Positions 34,411-44,234 of a stretch of 64,000 nucleotides of DNA are shown here, piece after piece. The stretch is from Veillonella atypica KON. GTDB lineage: Bacteria > Bacillota > Negativicutes > Veillonellales > Veillonellaceae. Location: assembly GCF_002959915.1 (NCBI RefSeq), contig NZ_PPDE01000005.1, positions 1 through 64,000 of the forward strand, given 5' to 3'. How positions within the stretch are numbered: position 1 is the stretch's first letter; each line of letters begins with the position of its first letter. A program made the translations under genes and the position numbers. The notes beneath the pieces are model-generated. The model made no database searches. It saw only the letters and a list, made by a program, of their open reading frames with translations, and was not told where the DNA came from.

Positions 34411-34593
34411 TTTATGTATATTTTTACTTACAATAGAATGAAATAATATGCAGATTTGAGATTTAAACGATATTTATTGTTGGTTTAAATGTAGGCTCTT
34501 TCGTTGACTATATCTAAATATATACATATAATAAAAAATGAAATAAAGATGAATATACATCTTAGAACTACATATAGAGGGAGAATGAGAGAT

Positions 34594-35724
34594 ATGAAAA
34601 GAATATTAGTTGTAAAAGCTATGGTTCTTGGAGCCATAGCTTGTTCTATTAGTGCTATTGGATTTGCAGCGGGTGTAGAGTCTACACATATACAAGATGC
34701 AACCAATATACAACAAAATAAACAAGGCACGGAAAAACATGATGCCGTGCAATCCAATTGGATGGACCGCACAGATATTAATGTTGGCACACAGTCTAAA
34801 GTGGGTACACAAGTGTCTATAGAAACATTGCAACCATTAACTCATTATGATGAGAACTCCAAGTCCGTATTGTTTGTACAAGGCGGTATTGGTCGAGGTG
34901 GCCAAGAGCATTCTGTTAGTTACTATCACGGATATCATGAGATTTGGTATCCTTATAATCCTGCAACGGGTAAAGGTGATTAACGATATATGGCAGAAAA
35001 ATATGAACATACGAAATCATTAGGTACGGTAGCGAATGCGGGCTTAGGGTATCGCCATCTTAGTAAGAATGAGCATGCCTATGTTGGTGTCAATGCCTTC
35101 GTTGATCGCGCTTTCTCCGAGAATGCGAATCGTGTAAGTGGGGGCCTAGAATATGTATCAGGTCTTAACGAAGTTCGTGCTAATGTATATAGAGGTTTAG
35201 GGAGTGTGAAATCACAATCTGATATGATACATTTACCGCCATCGTACTTCACATTTGATTTGGCTGGGGGCCCTGCTTACTATATGCCACATGAGTCTCA
35301 AAAGGTATTATCTGGATATGATGTAAGTTATGCTCGTACATTTAAAAATGCTCGTTGGGCTCGTGTACATGCGACGGTATATCATTGGAATGGTCTTAGT
35401 GTGCCTAATCATAGCAATGCATTATTGAAAACGCTAGAAATTGGCAACAGTCATGGATGGAAAGTAGGAACTACATTACAAGTAACGCCTCATGTATCGC
35501 TAGATGTAGGCTATACATCGGATAGCAAAGATACTAGTGGTGCCTATGGATTTGTTAAATATACATTGGGTACCTCTAAGTTTGCTTGGCATGGTGGTAA
35601 ACATAGTGATGATGCTATTACAAATGCTCGCGCTAGAATGTTAGATAAGGTAGAGCGTAGTCCGTTAACAATAGGCCATACATATGAAGAAGATTGGTAT
35701 GTAAAACCTAATGATCACTTATAA
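34594..35724 (+). pseudogene. inverse-autotransporter-like barrel protein 1, one in-frame TAA
   Basis: Starts at ATG 34594 with a signal peptide (LVVKAMVLGAIACSISAIGFAA). The conserved SNWMDRTDI and SIETLQPLTHYDENSKSV lead into a beta-barrel. A single TAA at 34981-34983 interrupts the frame and the same frame continues to 35724 (VANAGLGYRHLSKNEHAYVG, DVSYARTFKNARWARV, TPHVSLDVGY, WHGGKHSDDAI). Two intact neighbours show the normal form. Restart at ATG 34990 would give a barrel without signal peptide. Confidence 0.75.
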
Positions 35725-35767
35725 AATTGATGATAATTTATAAAACTAAAAGGAGAGAAGTTTCGTA

Positions 35768-37006
35768 ATGAAATATAAGTTAGTATTAACATCTATGGTT
35801 ATGGGGGCCATAGTGTGTAGCACAAGTGCTATAGTGGGAGCGGCCAATGTGGCGCCACAAGTGAGCGATACAGCAAAGCATGAGGCAGTGCAATCTAATT
35901 GGATGGACCGCACGGATATTGCTGTAGGTGTACAGACTGGAGGGCAATCTAAATTAGATAAAGGTCATTTTTTAACGGATGACCAAAATTCAATCTATAA
36001 TAAGCAGTCTGATTATGGTAATTTAACGAAAGCCTATATAGAAACATTGCAGCCTATTTCTCATTATGATGAGAACAGTAAAAGTGTTCTGTTTGTACAG
36101 GGGCGCATTGGACGTGGCGGTGAGAAAATAGCTTCTAAAGAGATGAGGGGTTATTTTATTAATGAACCTATAATACTTAGGAATGGGCAGCTATCTAATT
36201 ACACCATAAAAAATACGGATGAAAAATCATCAGAAATATTAGGGATTATTGGTACTGTTGGTATTGGATATCGACGTCTTAGCCGCAATGAACATGCATA
36301 TGTAGGTGTTAATGCATTCGTTGATCGAGCTTTCTCGGACAATTACAATCGTATTAGCGGCGGCGTAGAGTATGTAAACGGACTCAACGAGGTATATGCT
36401 AATGTGTACAGGGGGCTTGGGGATAAGGACCTTGTAAAAGGTGGTGGTGGTAATCCATATCCAAAACGCTTGTATCCTAATGGCTATCCATCAACATTCC
36501 CTTATGATACGATTTCTAGTGAAAATTATTATACCTACAAAGGCGGTAGAGCACTAGGTGGCTATGAAATCGGTTTTGCTAGATCCTTTAAGAACGCTCG
36601 TTGGGCTCGTGCTTATGTAAATGGATATCGCTGGAAGGGGCAAGGTTTTGGCCATGAACAATATTATAATCCGGGGCGCCCAGGCCATTGGTCCGTACCA
36701 TGGTTTTCAGTGAGGGATGCAAATCACTATAAGGGGATTAAAATCGGTGCTGAATTACAGTTAACACCACATATATCCTTAGATATTGGGTATAATAATG
36801 CTAACAATATGTCGAAGGGGATGTATGGTACTGTGAAATATACATTAGGTACATCTAAATTTGCCTTCTGGGGTGGCAAGCATAGTGATGATACGATTAC
36901 TACAGCTCGATCTAAAATGCTAGATAAGGTACGTCGTCAAGACATGATTGTAGAATCCTTTGATGACATTGAATACGGTTATTTAGCACCTATTAATCAT
37001 CTATAA
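35768..37006 (+). CDS. inverse-autotransporter-like outer-membrane barrel protein 2
   Basis: 412 residues, intact. Signal peptide VLTSMVMGAIVCSTSAIVGA, then SNWMDRTDIAVG and an intimin/invasin-type beta-barrel region: VGIGYRRLSRNEHAYVGVNA, ISGGVEYVNGLNEVYANVYR, GYEIGFARSFKNARWARAY, GAELQLTPHISLDIGY, VKYTLGTSKFAFWGGKHS. Alternating polar/hydrophobic strands suit insertion in the outer membrane. There is no passenger (Ig-like) domain after the barrel, unlike intimin. The C-terminal tail SKMLDKVRRQDMIV is shared by all four paralogues. AGGAGAGAAG precedes the ATG. Confidence 0.75.
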   Translation: MKYKLVLTSMVMGAIVCSTSAIVGAANVAPQVSDTAKHEAVQSNWMDRTDIAVGVQTGGQSKLDKGHFLTDDQNSIYNKQSDYGNLTKAYIETLQPISHYDENSKSVLFVQGRIGRGGEKIASKEMRGYFINEPIILRNGQLSNYTIKNTDEKSSEILGIIGTVGIGYRRLSRNEHAYVGVNAFVDRAFSDNYNRISGGVEYVNGLNEVYANVYRGLGDKDLVKGGGGNPYPKRLYPNGYPSTFPYDTISSENYYTYKGGRALGGYEIGFARSFKNARWARAYVNGYRWKGQGFGHEQYYNPGRPGHWSVPWFSVRDANHYKGIKIGAELQLTPHISLDIGYNNANNMSKGMYGTVKYTLGTSKFAFWGGKHSDDTITTARSKMLDKVRRQDMIVESFDDIEYGYLAPINHL

Positions 37007-37056
37007 TATGGAGAAAATGTTAGTTTTATCATTGTTATGAGAGGGGACTATATATA

Positions 37057-38313
37057 ATGTCAGGTAAATTATTATTGAAAGCTATGGTTTTGGGTACTAT
37101 GGCTTTCAGTATATCTACAATAGGAATGGCTGCAGAGGTTCAAGAGGCCAATGGTTTGAATTCTGCACAACAAACAATTGCATCCGATACAGCTAGGAAA
37201 GAGGCTGTTCGTTCTAGCTGGATGGACCGTACAGATGTGGTAGTCGGCGTTGGTATGAAAGATTCGAAAGAGACGCATAGTCAGCACCATTATGTTGGTG
37301 AATCATCGAATAGACATGATGTTCTAAATAGTGTAACTTCGAAAAGTTTAAAATCTACTGAAATCAATAAATTGTATATTGAGACCTTGCAACCTATAAC
37401 CCATTATGATGAAAATGCTAAAAGCGTTGTCTTTGTACAAGGTCGGATTGGGCGCAGTGGAGAAAAGATTTCATCTCGTGCATTAAATAATTATTGGGTT
37501 CCAGCCAGACCTGCAGGGACGTTTATAACACATGATAAGCAAACAGATAAGAAAGAATCATTAGGAATGAATGCTAATATTGGCATTGGCTATCGTCGTC
37601 TTAGCAAAGGTGAACATGCTTATGTTGGTGTTAATGCGTTCTATGACCATGTGTTTAAAGGTGGTTATAAGCGCGTTAGTGGCGGTGTAGAATATGTGGC
37701 AGGTCTTAATGAATTTCATGCTAATCTGTACCGAAATCTGGGGACTGATGATAGAAAATATATAGGACTCCGTGGGCGTAGTAATGTATTAGGTGATCCT
37801 GCAGGACTGTATCCATATGGTATGGATCCCGATCAAAGTCTTTATAACTATGGTGTGGTTTCTTATGAAAATCATTGGATGTTATTAGAAAAGGTTGCTG
37901 CCAGTGGATTTGATGTAGGATACTCACGGACCTTCAAAAATGCTCGATGGGCCCGTGTCTATGCGGACTATTATAATTGGCGTGGTAGAGAGGCTGTAAG
38001 AGTAGGGTATTATAAATTAAAAAAACGTGATGCCATAAAAGGTTTTAAAGTGGGTGCAGAATTCCATATCACACCGCATCTTACTCTTGATGCGGGTTAC
38101 CAAACGGCATCTCATCATTTGAGTGGTCCTTATGCGATCTTGAAATATACCATCGGTACATCCAAGTTTGCTTGGCGTGGTGGTAAACATAGTGAAAGCG
38201 CGATTACAACGGCTCGTTCTAAGATGCTTGATAAGGTACATCGCAGTGATATGGTTGTACAAGAAACTGTAGAAGAAACTTATGATCATGGCGTTGTCGA
38301 TGTAGGTTTATAA
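37057..38313 (+). CDS. inverse-autotransporter-like outer-membrane barrel protein 3
   Basis: 418 residues, intact. Signal peptide LLLKAMVLGTMAFSISTIGM, SSWMDRTDVVVG, then IGIGYRRLSKGEHAYVGVNA, VSGGVEYVAGLNEFHANLYR, FDVGYSRTFKNARWARVYAD, GAEFHITPHLTLDAGY, LKYTIGTSKFAWRGGKHS. Loop regions differ from paralogue 2 while strands are conserved, as expected for surface-exposed barrels. Preceded by GAGAGGGGAC, followed by a hairpin terminator at 38326. Confidence 0.75.
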   Translation: MSGKLLLKAMVLGTMAFSISTIGMAAEVQEANGLNSAQQTIASDTARKEAVRSSWMDRTDVVVGVGMKDSKETHSQHHYVGESSNRHDVLNSVTSKSLKSTEINKLYIETLQPITHYDENAKSVVFVQGRIGRSGEKISSRALNNYWVPARPAGTFITHDKQTDKKESLGMNANIGIGYRRLSKGEHAYVGVNAFYDHVFKGGYKRVSGGVEYVAGLNEFHANLYRNLGTDDRKYIGLRGRSNVLGDPAGLYPYGMDPDQSLYNYGVVSYENHWMLLEKVAASGFDVGYSRTFKNARWARVYADYYNWRGREAVRVGYYKLKKRDAIKGFKVGAEFHITPHLTLDAGYQTASHHLSGPYAILKYTIGTSKFAWRGGKHSESAITTARSKMLDKVHRSDMVVQETVEETYDHGVVDVGL

Positions 38314-38325
38314 TCTGTAACTCAT

Positions 38326-38355
38326 AAAAATTACCTAAAGGATGGTAATTTTTAT
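38326..38355. terminator. terminator after barrel protein 3
   Basis: AAAAATTACC-TAAAGGAT-GGTAATTTTT, symmetrical. Confidence 0.75.
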
Positions 38356-38395
38356 GTTGCAATAATAATTATGTGAGAGAAGGGGTATTGGGTAA

Positions 38396-39502
38396 ATGTA
38401 TCATAAAACAAAGTTTAATATACGATTGCTACTTTGTGTAGCAGCTTGTACGATGTGTTGGACTATTGCATTAGCGGATAGTGCTGATACAAATACTGCT
38501 GTGAAAGTGAATTCTAGCAGTTATCAAGATTGGGCTGATCGAACTGATATTTCAGCGAAGTTTCAAACCAATCACAAGCCAATATATAGCATAGAGACCT
38601 TACAACCTATAGGTCATTTTGATAACAACTCTAAGAGCGTAGTATTTGTATAAGGAAAAGTTAGCTCTCATGGCGGTGTAAGTCAAATTGCCAATGGATA
38701 TGCGAACCATGTAACTCGTAATGCGGGCGGCATTGTATATGAATATGACTTTAATCAATCTACACAATCTATAGGTACAACTGGAAGTATAGGACTCGGC
38801 TATCGACGACTAAGTAAAGGAGAGCATAGCTATGTAGGTATTAATGCTTTTTATGATTATGCTTTCAAAGAACATTATAAGCGTACTAGTTTGGGTGTAG
38901 AATATGTAACTGGTGAGAATGAATTTTATGCTAACTTCTATAAGCCACTAGGACATACGACGTCGTCACATAGTTTAACTGTACGTGACGAAATGATTCC
39001 GGCACCTTATAATATACAAGATACAGAAGTTAATGTTGGTGAAAGTCATGAAAAACGTGTTGCCTCTGGATATGATATCGGCTATGCACGAACTTTCAAA
39101 AATGCCCGTTATTTGCGAGCCTATATCGACCGTTACCACTGGAATCGTATGAGTGGAGAGATTAGAGACATAGAATGGTTTAGCAATGATAACTATAATA
39201 TCAAATTCCCTGTAAATGGTGTCTATAAAAATGGCATTAAAACTGGTGTCAATGTAAATGTGACACCTCACATTTCGGTAGGCATGGGCTATGATAAACC
39301 ATTTGGACACTCTGGCGAGTTTTATGTACAGACTATGTATACGCTTGGTAAATCTAAGTTTGCTCTCTTTGGTGGAAAGCATAGTGATGATAGCATGACA
39401 ACTGCTCGTTCTAAAATGCTTGATAAGATTGAACGTCAAGATATGCAGGCGCTCAATCTAAATGGGGATTTCCACGTTCATTACCCTCATGATCGTTTAT
39501 AA
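38396..39502 (+). pseudogene. inverse-autotransporter-like barrel protein 4, one in-frame TAA
   Basis: Signal-like N-terminus (LLLCVAACTMCWTIALAD), DWADRTDISA, then SKSVVFV followed by TAA (38651-38653). The paralogues have FVQGRIG here, so CAA (Gln) has probably become TAA. The same frame stays open to 39502 with the full barrel (IGLGYRRLSKGEHSYVGINA, YDIGYARTFKNARYLRAY, TPHISVGMGY, LFGGKHSDDSM). There is no frameshift or further stop. Confidence 0.75.
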
Positions 39503-39530
39503 TATATGTAGCCTATGTTTAGGTTATAAT

Positions 39531-39565
39531 AAAGGAGCTAGTACGCTGTGTACTAGCTCCTTTTG
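39531..39565. terminator. bidirectional terminator
   Basis: AAAGGAGCTAGTAC-GCTGT-GTACTAGCTCCTTTT between converging genes. Confidence 0.88.
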
Positions 39566-39577
39566 GTATGTATTCTA

Positions 39578-41938
39578 TTATTGCAAATCCTTAGGTACGC
39601 TGAGCGGTTTCCAGTTATCTAGCTCTGGAATATCTAAGGTCGTAATGGTTCGTTGTATCCAGTAATTCAAGGACACTTCATTGCCAAAGTACTGTTCAAA
39701 TAGGTATGTATTACCGGGAATGTCCTTTTGCTTGCCGTGTTCGTCGACGATATGGCGCATCGATTCCTTGAGGTACAGTTGCACCCTAAATGGTGTGGAC
39801 CGCTTGCCCTTGAATATGAAATAGGATGGCCCAATAAAATCGTGGGTACGAACGTTGATTTGCTCGTAGCGATTGCTCTTGAGGCCTTCCAATGATGCTT
39901 GTATCATGGCGTTGGCATCGTCATATTCCTCGAGTAGGAATGGTTCTTGATCGACGTCGAGTACATAGTGCCATGTCGGTTTTTCCTCGTCTGTTTCGAT
40001 GGCCCATGCCTCTGAAAGCTCCGGTAAACGGTGGCTTTCATAAAGAGCATGCCACAAATTGTGGGCATCCTCTGCGTTGAGCAACGATTTATAGATAATC
40101 TCATGCCCTTCGGTTGAATCGTATCCGTATAACCGAACCTGATAGGTGTTGCGTGGCATACGTTTAGTCTCCAGTTTATAGATATTCCGCAATTTGTCTG
40201 GAATGGTTAGGAAATGATTGTAAAAGCTAAGCACCACCGTATCTTGTGTGGATAGGGCCTTATCGATGGTTTCTCGGTCATATAATGTGGTATCCCACTG
40301 AAAGCCATTCATAGTAACGGATAATCGAGCCGCATTGTGAGGCCATGTGGTAGGGGCCGGGCGCACGGTCGTAGAGGATTCGGTTATACCTTCCTTGTAA
40401 TGCCAATGGCCGTCTATTTCTTCGAAGGCTGCTAATCGTTCTGCTGCTTCATCATCTACCGGAATATCCTTAATCTCTTCGCTGCGATTGGCGAGGTGTG
40501 ACATGATGTACTGATGCGAGCTTTCATAATAATGGACTGCACTGTCGAGGTCAGGTGTTCCCGTCACATAACCTTTTTCATAGGCGTAGCCCAAGGCAAC
40601 GCGTGTGAGCGCACGGGTAATGTCGTAGAAGAGCACGCGGTCCTCCTCTTGAAGCGCCCGTTTCTCCTCCTCTAACACGCGAGTCAATGATTGAATAGCA
40701 AAACGGATGTTTTTGGTCACACCGATACCGTGAATGCGCATGTAACTAATATATGGCAAGGAGAACAGGAACCGATCCTTTGTCGCCGCCATGTGTGTCA
40801 AATCGGCGATGAGCCCCCAGTCGAGCGGGAGCCCTCCAATGTGAAAGATATAGTTAAATGCGGCTTGCAACGCTGCATAACCGGCGTCATTAAAGTCCTT
40901 TGTGGCCGCCTGTTGATACAGTTCAGTAGCCTTGATTGGGTCATACGGGATGGCAGCGCGCAACGCAGGTTGCTCATAAAAATGGTAGTAATAGTCCGCA
41001 AGTTCCGCGATGCATTCTGGCTGGCCTAGTTCGGCGCCCTTTGTAAACCATGTGAAAGCCTCTGTAAACTCGCCTCTTTCGTGATGGTCGAGAGCCGTAT
41101 AGAGCATCATGGTCGGATTGCCTAGTTCAGCGGCCCTGCGTGCCACACGGCGTGCATTTTCATAATCGCCTTCATCGATATAAATATTGCGCAAGTTCCC
41201 TTGGAACATGGCGAGCCCTTGATCAAGGGCTTTGGTAAACCAGTATTTCGCATGCTCCCGAGATTTTGCTTGTAGCGTTTCTTCGTCTACCATACCGCGC
41301 AAGGTAGCAATGACTTCACGTAAACTCCTGCTGCGCGTCGCTTGGTGTAATCGTTGACTAAAGCTAGCCTTTTCTGGACCTAATAGTTGTTTAGCCTCGT
41401 TAATAACGTGGTAATCGCCCCAAAAGAATACGTTGCCTATAATATATTGGCAGTATGCATCGTCCTGCTTTGCATAATCATAGATGATGCGGAATGCATC
41501 ATCAAAGGACAACTGCATATCTCGCCTCACCGTAGGTGTAATAGAGCCGGCTATGCGCAATGCTTGTAATGTGCCAATTGAACTATTCCGGCGGATACTA
41601 TCATGCAAACACTGATACGTGCGCATATTATCCTCTGGAAAACCCGACTCGGCCCACGTAAAGCGAGGCCCTGCATAGACACGTGCCAATAGGGCATATG
41701 CATCACCCAATTCACGCTCTTCAGGCGATAATGCCTTTTGGTATATTTCCTTTGTATCGATGGTACAAGCGCTATCTGGCGTTGAGCGCAGTTCATGTTG
41801 GGATGGCTTTGTATCGTTTGATTGATTATTTACAATCGACTCTAATATGCGGAGACCCTCTTGAGCGGACTGCGGATCATAAGACATAAAAATTAAGTGG
41901 AAGACCCGTTGGAGGCGGTCTGTGAAATATTGAGCCAT
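39578..41938 (-). CDS. large Sel1/TPR-repeat protein
   Basis: 786 residues from the ATG at 41938 (AAAGGAGGGCCT upstream). Middle third: Sel1-like helical repeats (KYWFTKALDQGLAMFQGN; ARRVARRAAELGNPTMMLYT; AFTWFTKGAELGQPECIAEL; ATELYQQAATKDFNDAGYAA; SAVHYYESSHQY). The C-terminal ~250 residues are strand-rich with repeated Tyr/Trp and no recognised family. No signal peptide or membrane helix, so probably cytoplasmic. Sel1 proteins scaffold protein interactions; the partner is unknown. It is GC-richer than its neighbours. Confidence 0.75.
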   Translation of the reverse strand: MAQYFTDRLQRVFHLIFMSYDPQSAQEGLRILESIVNNQSNDTKPSQHELRSTPDSACTIDTKEIYQKALSPEERELGDAYALLARVYAGPRFTWAESGFPEDNMRTYQCLHDSIRRNSSIGTLQALRIAGSITPTVRRDMQLSFDDAFRIIYDYAKQDDAYCQYIIGNVFFWGDYHVINEAKQLLGPEKASFSQRLHQATRSRSLREVIATLRGMVDEETLQAKSREHAKYWFTKALDQGLAMFQGNLRNIYIDEGDYENARRVARRAAELGNPTMMLYTALDHHERGEFTEAFTWFTKGAELGQPECIAELADYYYHFYEQPALRAAIPYDPIKATELYQQAATKDFNDAGYAALQAAFNYIFHIGGLPLDWGLIADLTHMAATKDRFLFSLPYISYMRIHGIGVTKNIRFAIQSLTRVLEEEKRALQEEDRVLFYDITRALTRVALGYAYEKGYVTGTPDLDSAVHYYESSHQYIMSHLANRSEEIKDIPVDDEAAERLAAFEEIDGHWHYKEGITESSTTVRPAPTTWPHNAARLSVTMNGFQWDTTLYDRETIDKALSTQDTVVLSFYNHFLTIPDKLRNIYKLETKRMPRNTYQVRLYGYDSTEGHEIIYKSLLNAEDAHNLWHALYESHRLPELSEAWAIETDEEKPTWHYVLDVDQEPFLLEEYDDANAMIQASLEGLKSNRYEQINVRTHDFIGPSYFIFKGKRSTPFRVQLYLKESMRHIVDEHGKQKDIPGNTYLFEQYFGNEVSLNYWIQRTITTLDIPELDNWKPLSVPKDLQ

Positions 41939-42008
41939 AGGCCCTCCTTTCGTTTTTATACAATACACTACTATTATATACCGCGGTAGGAAATGGTAGA
42001 AGAGGAAA

Positions 42009-42102
42009 AGAACCGATGGGCCCAAAAATCCTCCACCGGCCGGGTCTGATTCGCCCTTCGGGCTCACAGGGCCAAAGTCGGATTTTTGGGCCCATCGGTT
42101 CT
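42009..42102 (+). repeat. palindromic repeat element H1
   Basis: Perfect 22-bp arms (AGAACCGATGGGCCCAAAAA start; end at 42102) around the core 42031-42080 (CTCCACCGGCCGGGTCTG ... CAGGGCCAAAGTCG) with an inner CGCCCTTCGGGC hairpin. Confidence 0.82.
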
Positions 42103-42120
42103 ATCTCTCGGTCCATAGCT

Positions 42121-42735
42121 GACACGCGGAATATAATAGTAGTGAAATTGATAAAATCCGTTATTGCCCACCCAGCCGATAGGAAGGAGGGCCTACGGCC
42201 TGTGCGGAGCCCGAAGTCGTTTTCAGAGGCCCCATCACCTTCAACTATCTCGTTCTAGTGTTGATTCGGTATATAATAGTAGTGAAATTGATAAAATCCG
42301 TTATTGCCTACCCAACCGAGGGACAGGAGGGCCTACGGCCCGTGTGACGACGTGTCCTGAGAACCTCCACCGGCCGGGTCTGGCTACGCCCTTTGGGCTC
42401 ACAGGGCCATAGTCGGATTTTTGGGCCCATCGGTTCTATCTCTCGGTCCATAGCCGACACGCGGAATATAATAGTAGTGAAATTGATAAAACCCGTTATT
42501 GCCTACCCAACCGAGGGACAGGAGGGCCTACGGCCCGTGTGATGACGTGTCCTGAGAACCTCCACTGGCCGGGTCTGACTACGCCCTGCGGGCTCACAGG
42601 GCTAAAGTCGGATTTTGGGGCCCATCGGTTCTATCTCTCGGTCCATAGTCGACACGCGGAATATAATAGTAGTGAAATTGATAAAATCCGTTATTGCCAA
42701 CCCAACCGATAGGAAGGAGGGCCTACGGCCTCTTT
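42121..42735 (+). repeat. tandem repeat array, ~195-bp unit
   Basis: The segment GACACGCGGAATATAATAGT followed by AGTGAAATTGATAAAATCCG and GGAGGGCCTACGGCC occurs at 42121, 42456 and 42651, with a copy lacking GACACGCGG at about 42271. Spacing is 195 bp between the last three and about 140 bp between the first two. Units end in half-elements of the palindrome family (cores at 42365-42415 and about 42563-42610) whose left arms no longer match. Each unit contains a TATAAT. Confidence 0.75.
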
Positions 42736-42740
42736 CTCTT

Positions 42741-43166
42741 CCGTATAACGAAAAAATAATTTCTATTTACGATGATAGGATAGTAAAAAGAACCGGTTCT
42801 GAAAACAACTTCGGGCCTTATCCCTCTCAGGCATATAACGAAAAATAATTTTTAAGTCAGGTTAGAGTGCATATGAAAAAGACACCCCGTGAAAAAACGA
42901 CTTTTCCAGATGCTGTGGATTTTCCTTTGGAAAATCTTACGCCTCTGGATTAGCGATGTGTGGCTCCCATGCGTCGCTATGCTCCTCTGTTAGCTCACAC
43001 CCTGCGTCGGCCCTGCCCTTTCACAACAAAAAATAATTGATTAATGTACATAGCGTAAAAAGAGAACACCCTCTCTGAAAACGACTTCGGGCTCCGCGTA
43101 GCGCAGTACTTTCTTATCTGTATAACAAAGAAATAATTTTCTAGGCAGAAATAGAATATATATGAA
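42741..43166. repeat. degenerate palindrome and AT-repeat region
   Basis: No gene. TATAACGAAAAATAATTT-type strings recur at about 42743, 42834, 43027 and 43119. GACACCCCGTGAAAAAACGA (about 42881) repeats the left arm of element I without its partner. A short-core copy (ACTTCGGGCTCCGCGTAGCG) lies near 43091. Confidence 0.6.
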
Positions 43167-43252
43167 AAAAGACACCCCGCGAAAAAACGACTTTGGCCCT
43201 GCCCCGAAGGGGACAGACCCGGCCGGTGGAGTTTTTTCGCGGGGTGTCTTTT
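43167..43252 (-). repeat. palindromic repeat element I / terminator of the 43281 gene
   Basis: Perfect 21-bp arms (AAAAGACACCCCGCGAAAAA and its complement ending at 43252) around a minus-oriented core 43188-43231 (on the minus strand CTCCACCGGCCGGGTCTG ... CAGGGCCAAAGTCG). It lies downstream of the minus-strand binding-protein gene and ends in a T-run for that strand. Confidence 0.82.
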
Positions 43253-43280
43253 GATTATCGTTCTAGCTGCTGACTAGAAA

Positions 43281-44063
43281 TTATTTTTTGTTATAGTCAC
43301 CAAACCATTTATCGTAAATTTTTTGGTATGTGCCATCTTCTTTAAGTTCTTTAAGTGCTTTGTTAACAGCGTCTTGCAATTCTTTGTTGCCTTTTTTCAC
43401 ACCCAAAACTATACCTGGGGCTTTAGTAGGTTCGCCTACGAGTTTTAGGTCTTTGTCAGCACCTTGTTTCAAGTAGTACATAGCAACTGCATTGTCGATG
43501 ATGGCGCCATCGATTGTGCCAGCTTTTAGTTCCATAAAGATATTGGCATTGGAGTCCATTTCTTTTACTGTTGTGTTAGGAATAGCTTTTGCCATGTCTA
43601 CAGGAACAGTACCGATTTGAACGCCTACAGTTTTGCCAGCAAGTTCGTCCATGTTATGGATAGACGTGTTGTCTTTACGAACAACTGTGATGAAACCGCC
43701 TTGGTCAAAGTAAACATCGGAGAAGTCCAATGCTTTTTCACGTTCAGGAGTAGCGTTGATACCGGCTGCAATCATATCGATATCGCCAGATTGAACTGCT
43801 GGAATCAAAGCGTCGAAGCCCATGGATTTGAATTCCATTTTTAGGCCCAATTTTTTAGCGATGGCTTCGGACAAATCAACGTCGAAACCAACGTATTTAT
43901 CGCCTTCAGTAAATTCGAATGGTGGGAATGTAGTTTCAGAACCTACACGTAACACACCAGCCTCTTGTGTCATTTTGCTTTTTTCGCTGCCACAACCAGC
44001 CAATAAACCCATAGCAGCAACAGCTACGAGTGCGATGGCTGTTAATTTTTTGAATTTAAACAT
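43281..44063 (-). CDS. amino-acid ABC transporter substrate-binding lipoprotein
   Basis: 260 residues. Signal peptide with lipobox LLAGC (Cys about 24). The mature protein is a family 3 periplasmic binding protein: VLRVGSETTFPPFEF, YVGFDVDLSEAIAKKLG, IDMIAAGINATPEREKALDF, ELAGKTVGVQIGT, DGAIIDNAVAMYYL. Residues suggest polar or basic amino acids, not more precisely. Permease and ATPase genes are absent nearby. ATG 44063 has GAGGAGGATACT upstream. Confidence 0.88.
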   Translation of the reverse strand: MFKFKKLTAIALVAVAAMGLLAGCGSEKSKMTQEAGVLRVGSETTFPPFEFTEGDKYVGFDVDLSEAIAKKLGLKMEFKSMGFDALIPAVQSGDIDMIAAGINATPEREKALDFSDVYFDQGGFITVVRKDNTSIHNMDELAGKTVGVQIGTVPVDMAKAIPNTTVKEMDSNANIFMELKAGTIDGAIIDNAVAMYYLKQGADKDLKLVGEPTKAPGIVLGVKKGNKELQDAVNKALKELKEDGTYQKIYDKWFGDYNKK

Positions 44064-44234
44064 AGTATCCTCCTCAAACACGATACAAACATATTAATCT
44101 GTTTCTATTGTACGGAATTTTGAACCAATAGGCAATAACATTGTATAATTAAAGGTAAGTAAACAAATTAAGTACACGAAATGTACCTTTTACTAAATAA
44201 GGTCGATTATTTATACACACATTTAGGAGGACCT

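Noticed and set aside
39578-42067. Longer N-terminus of the Sel1 protein reaching into the palindrome at 42009
   Set aside because: The extra 43 residues come from repeat DNA, and the ATG at 41938 has an excellent ribosome site.
42016-42848. Several open frames of 77-82 codons inside the repeat array
   Set aside because: They are translations of repeated palindromic DNA with no ribosome sites and no protein-like composition.
42009-43252. CRISPR array
   Set aside because: Repeats are 140-195 bp apart, themselves palindromic and not separated by unique spacers of constant length; no cas genes are present.
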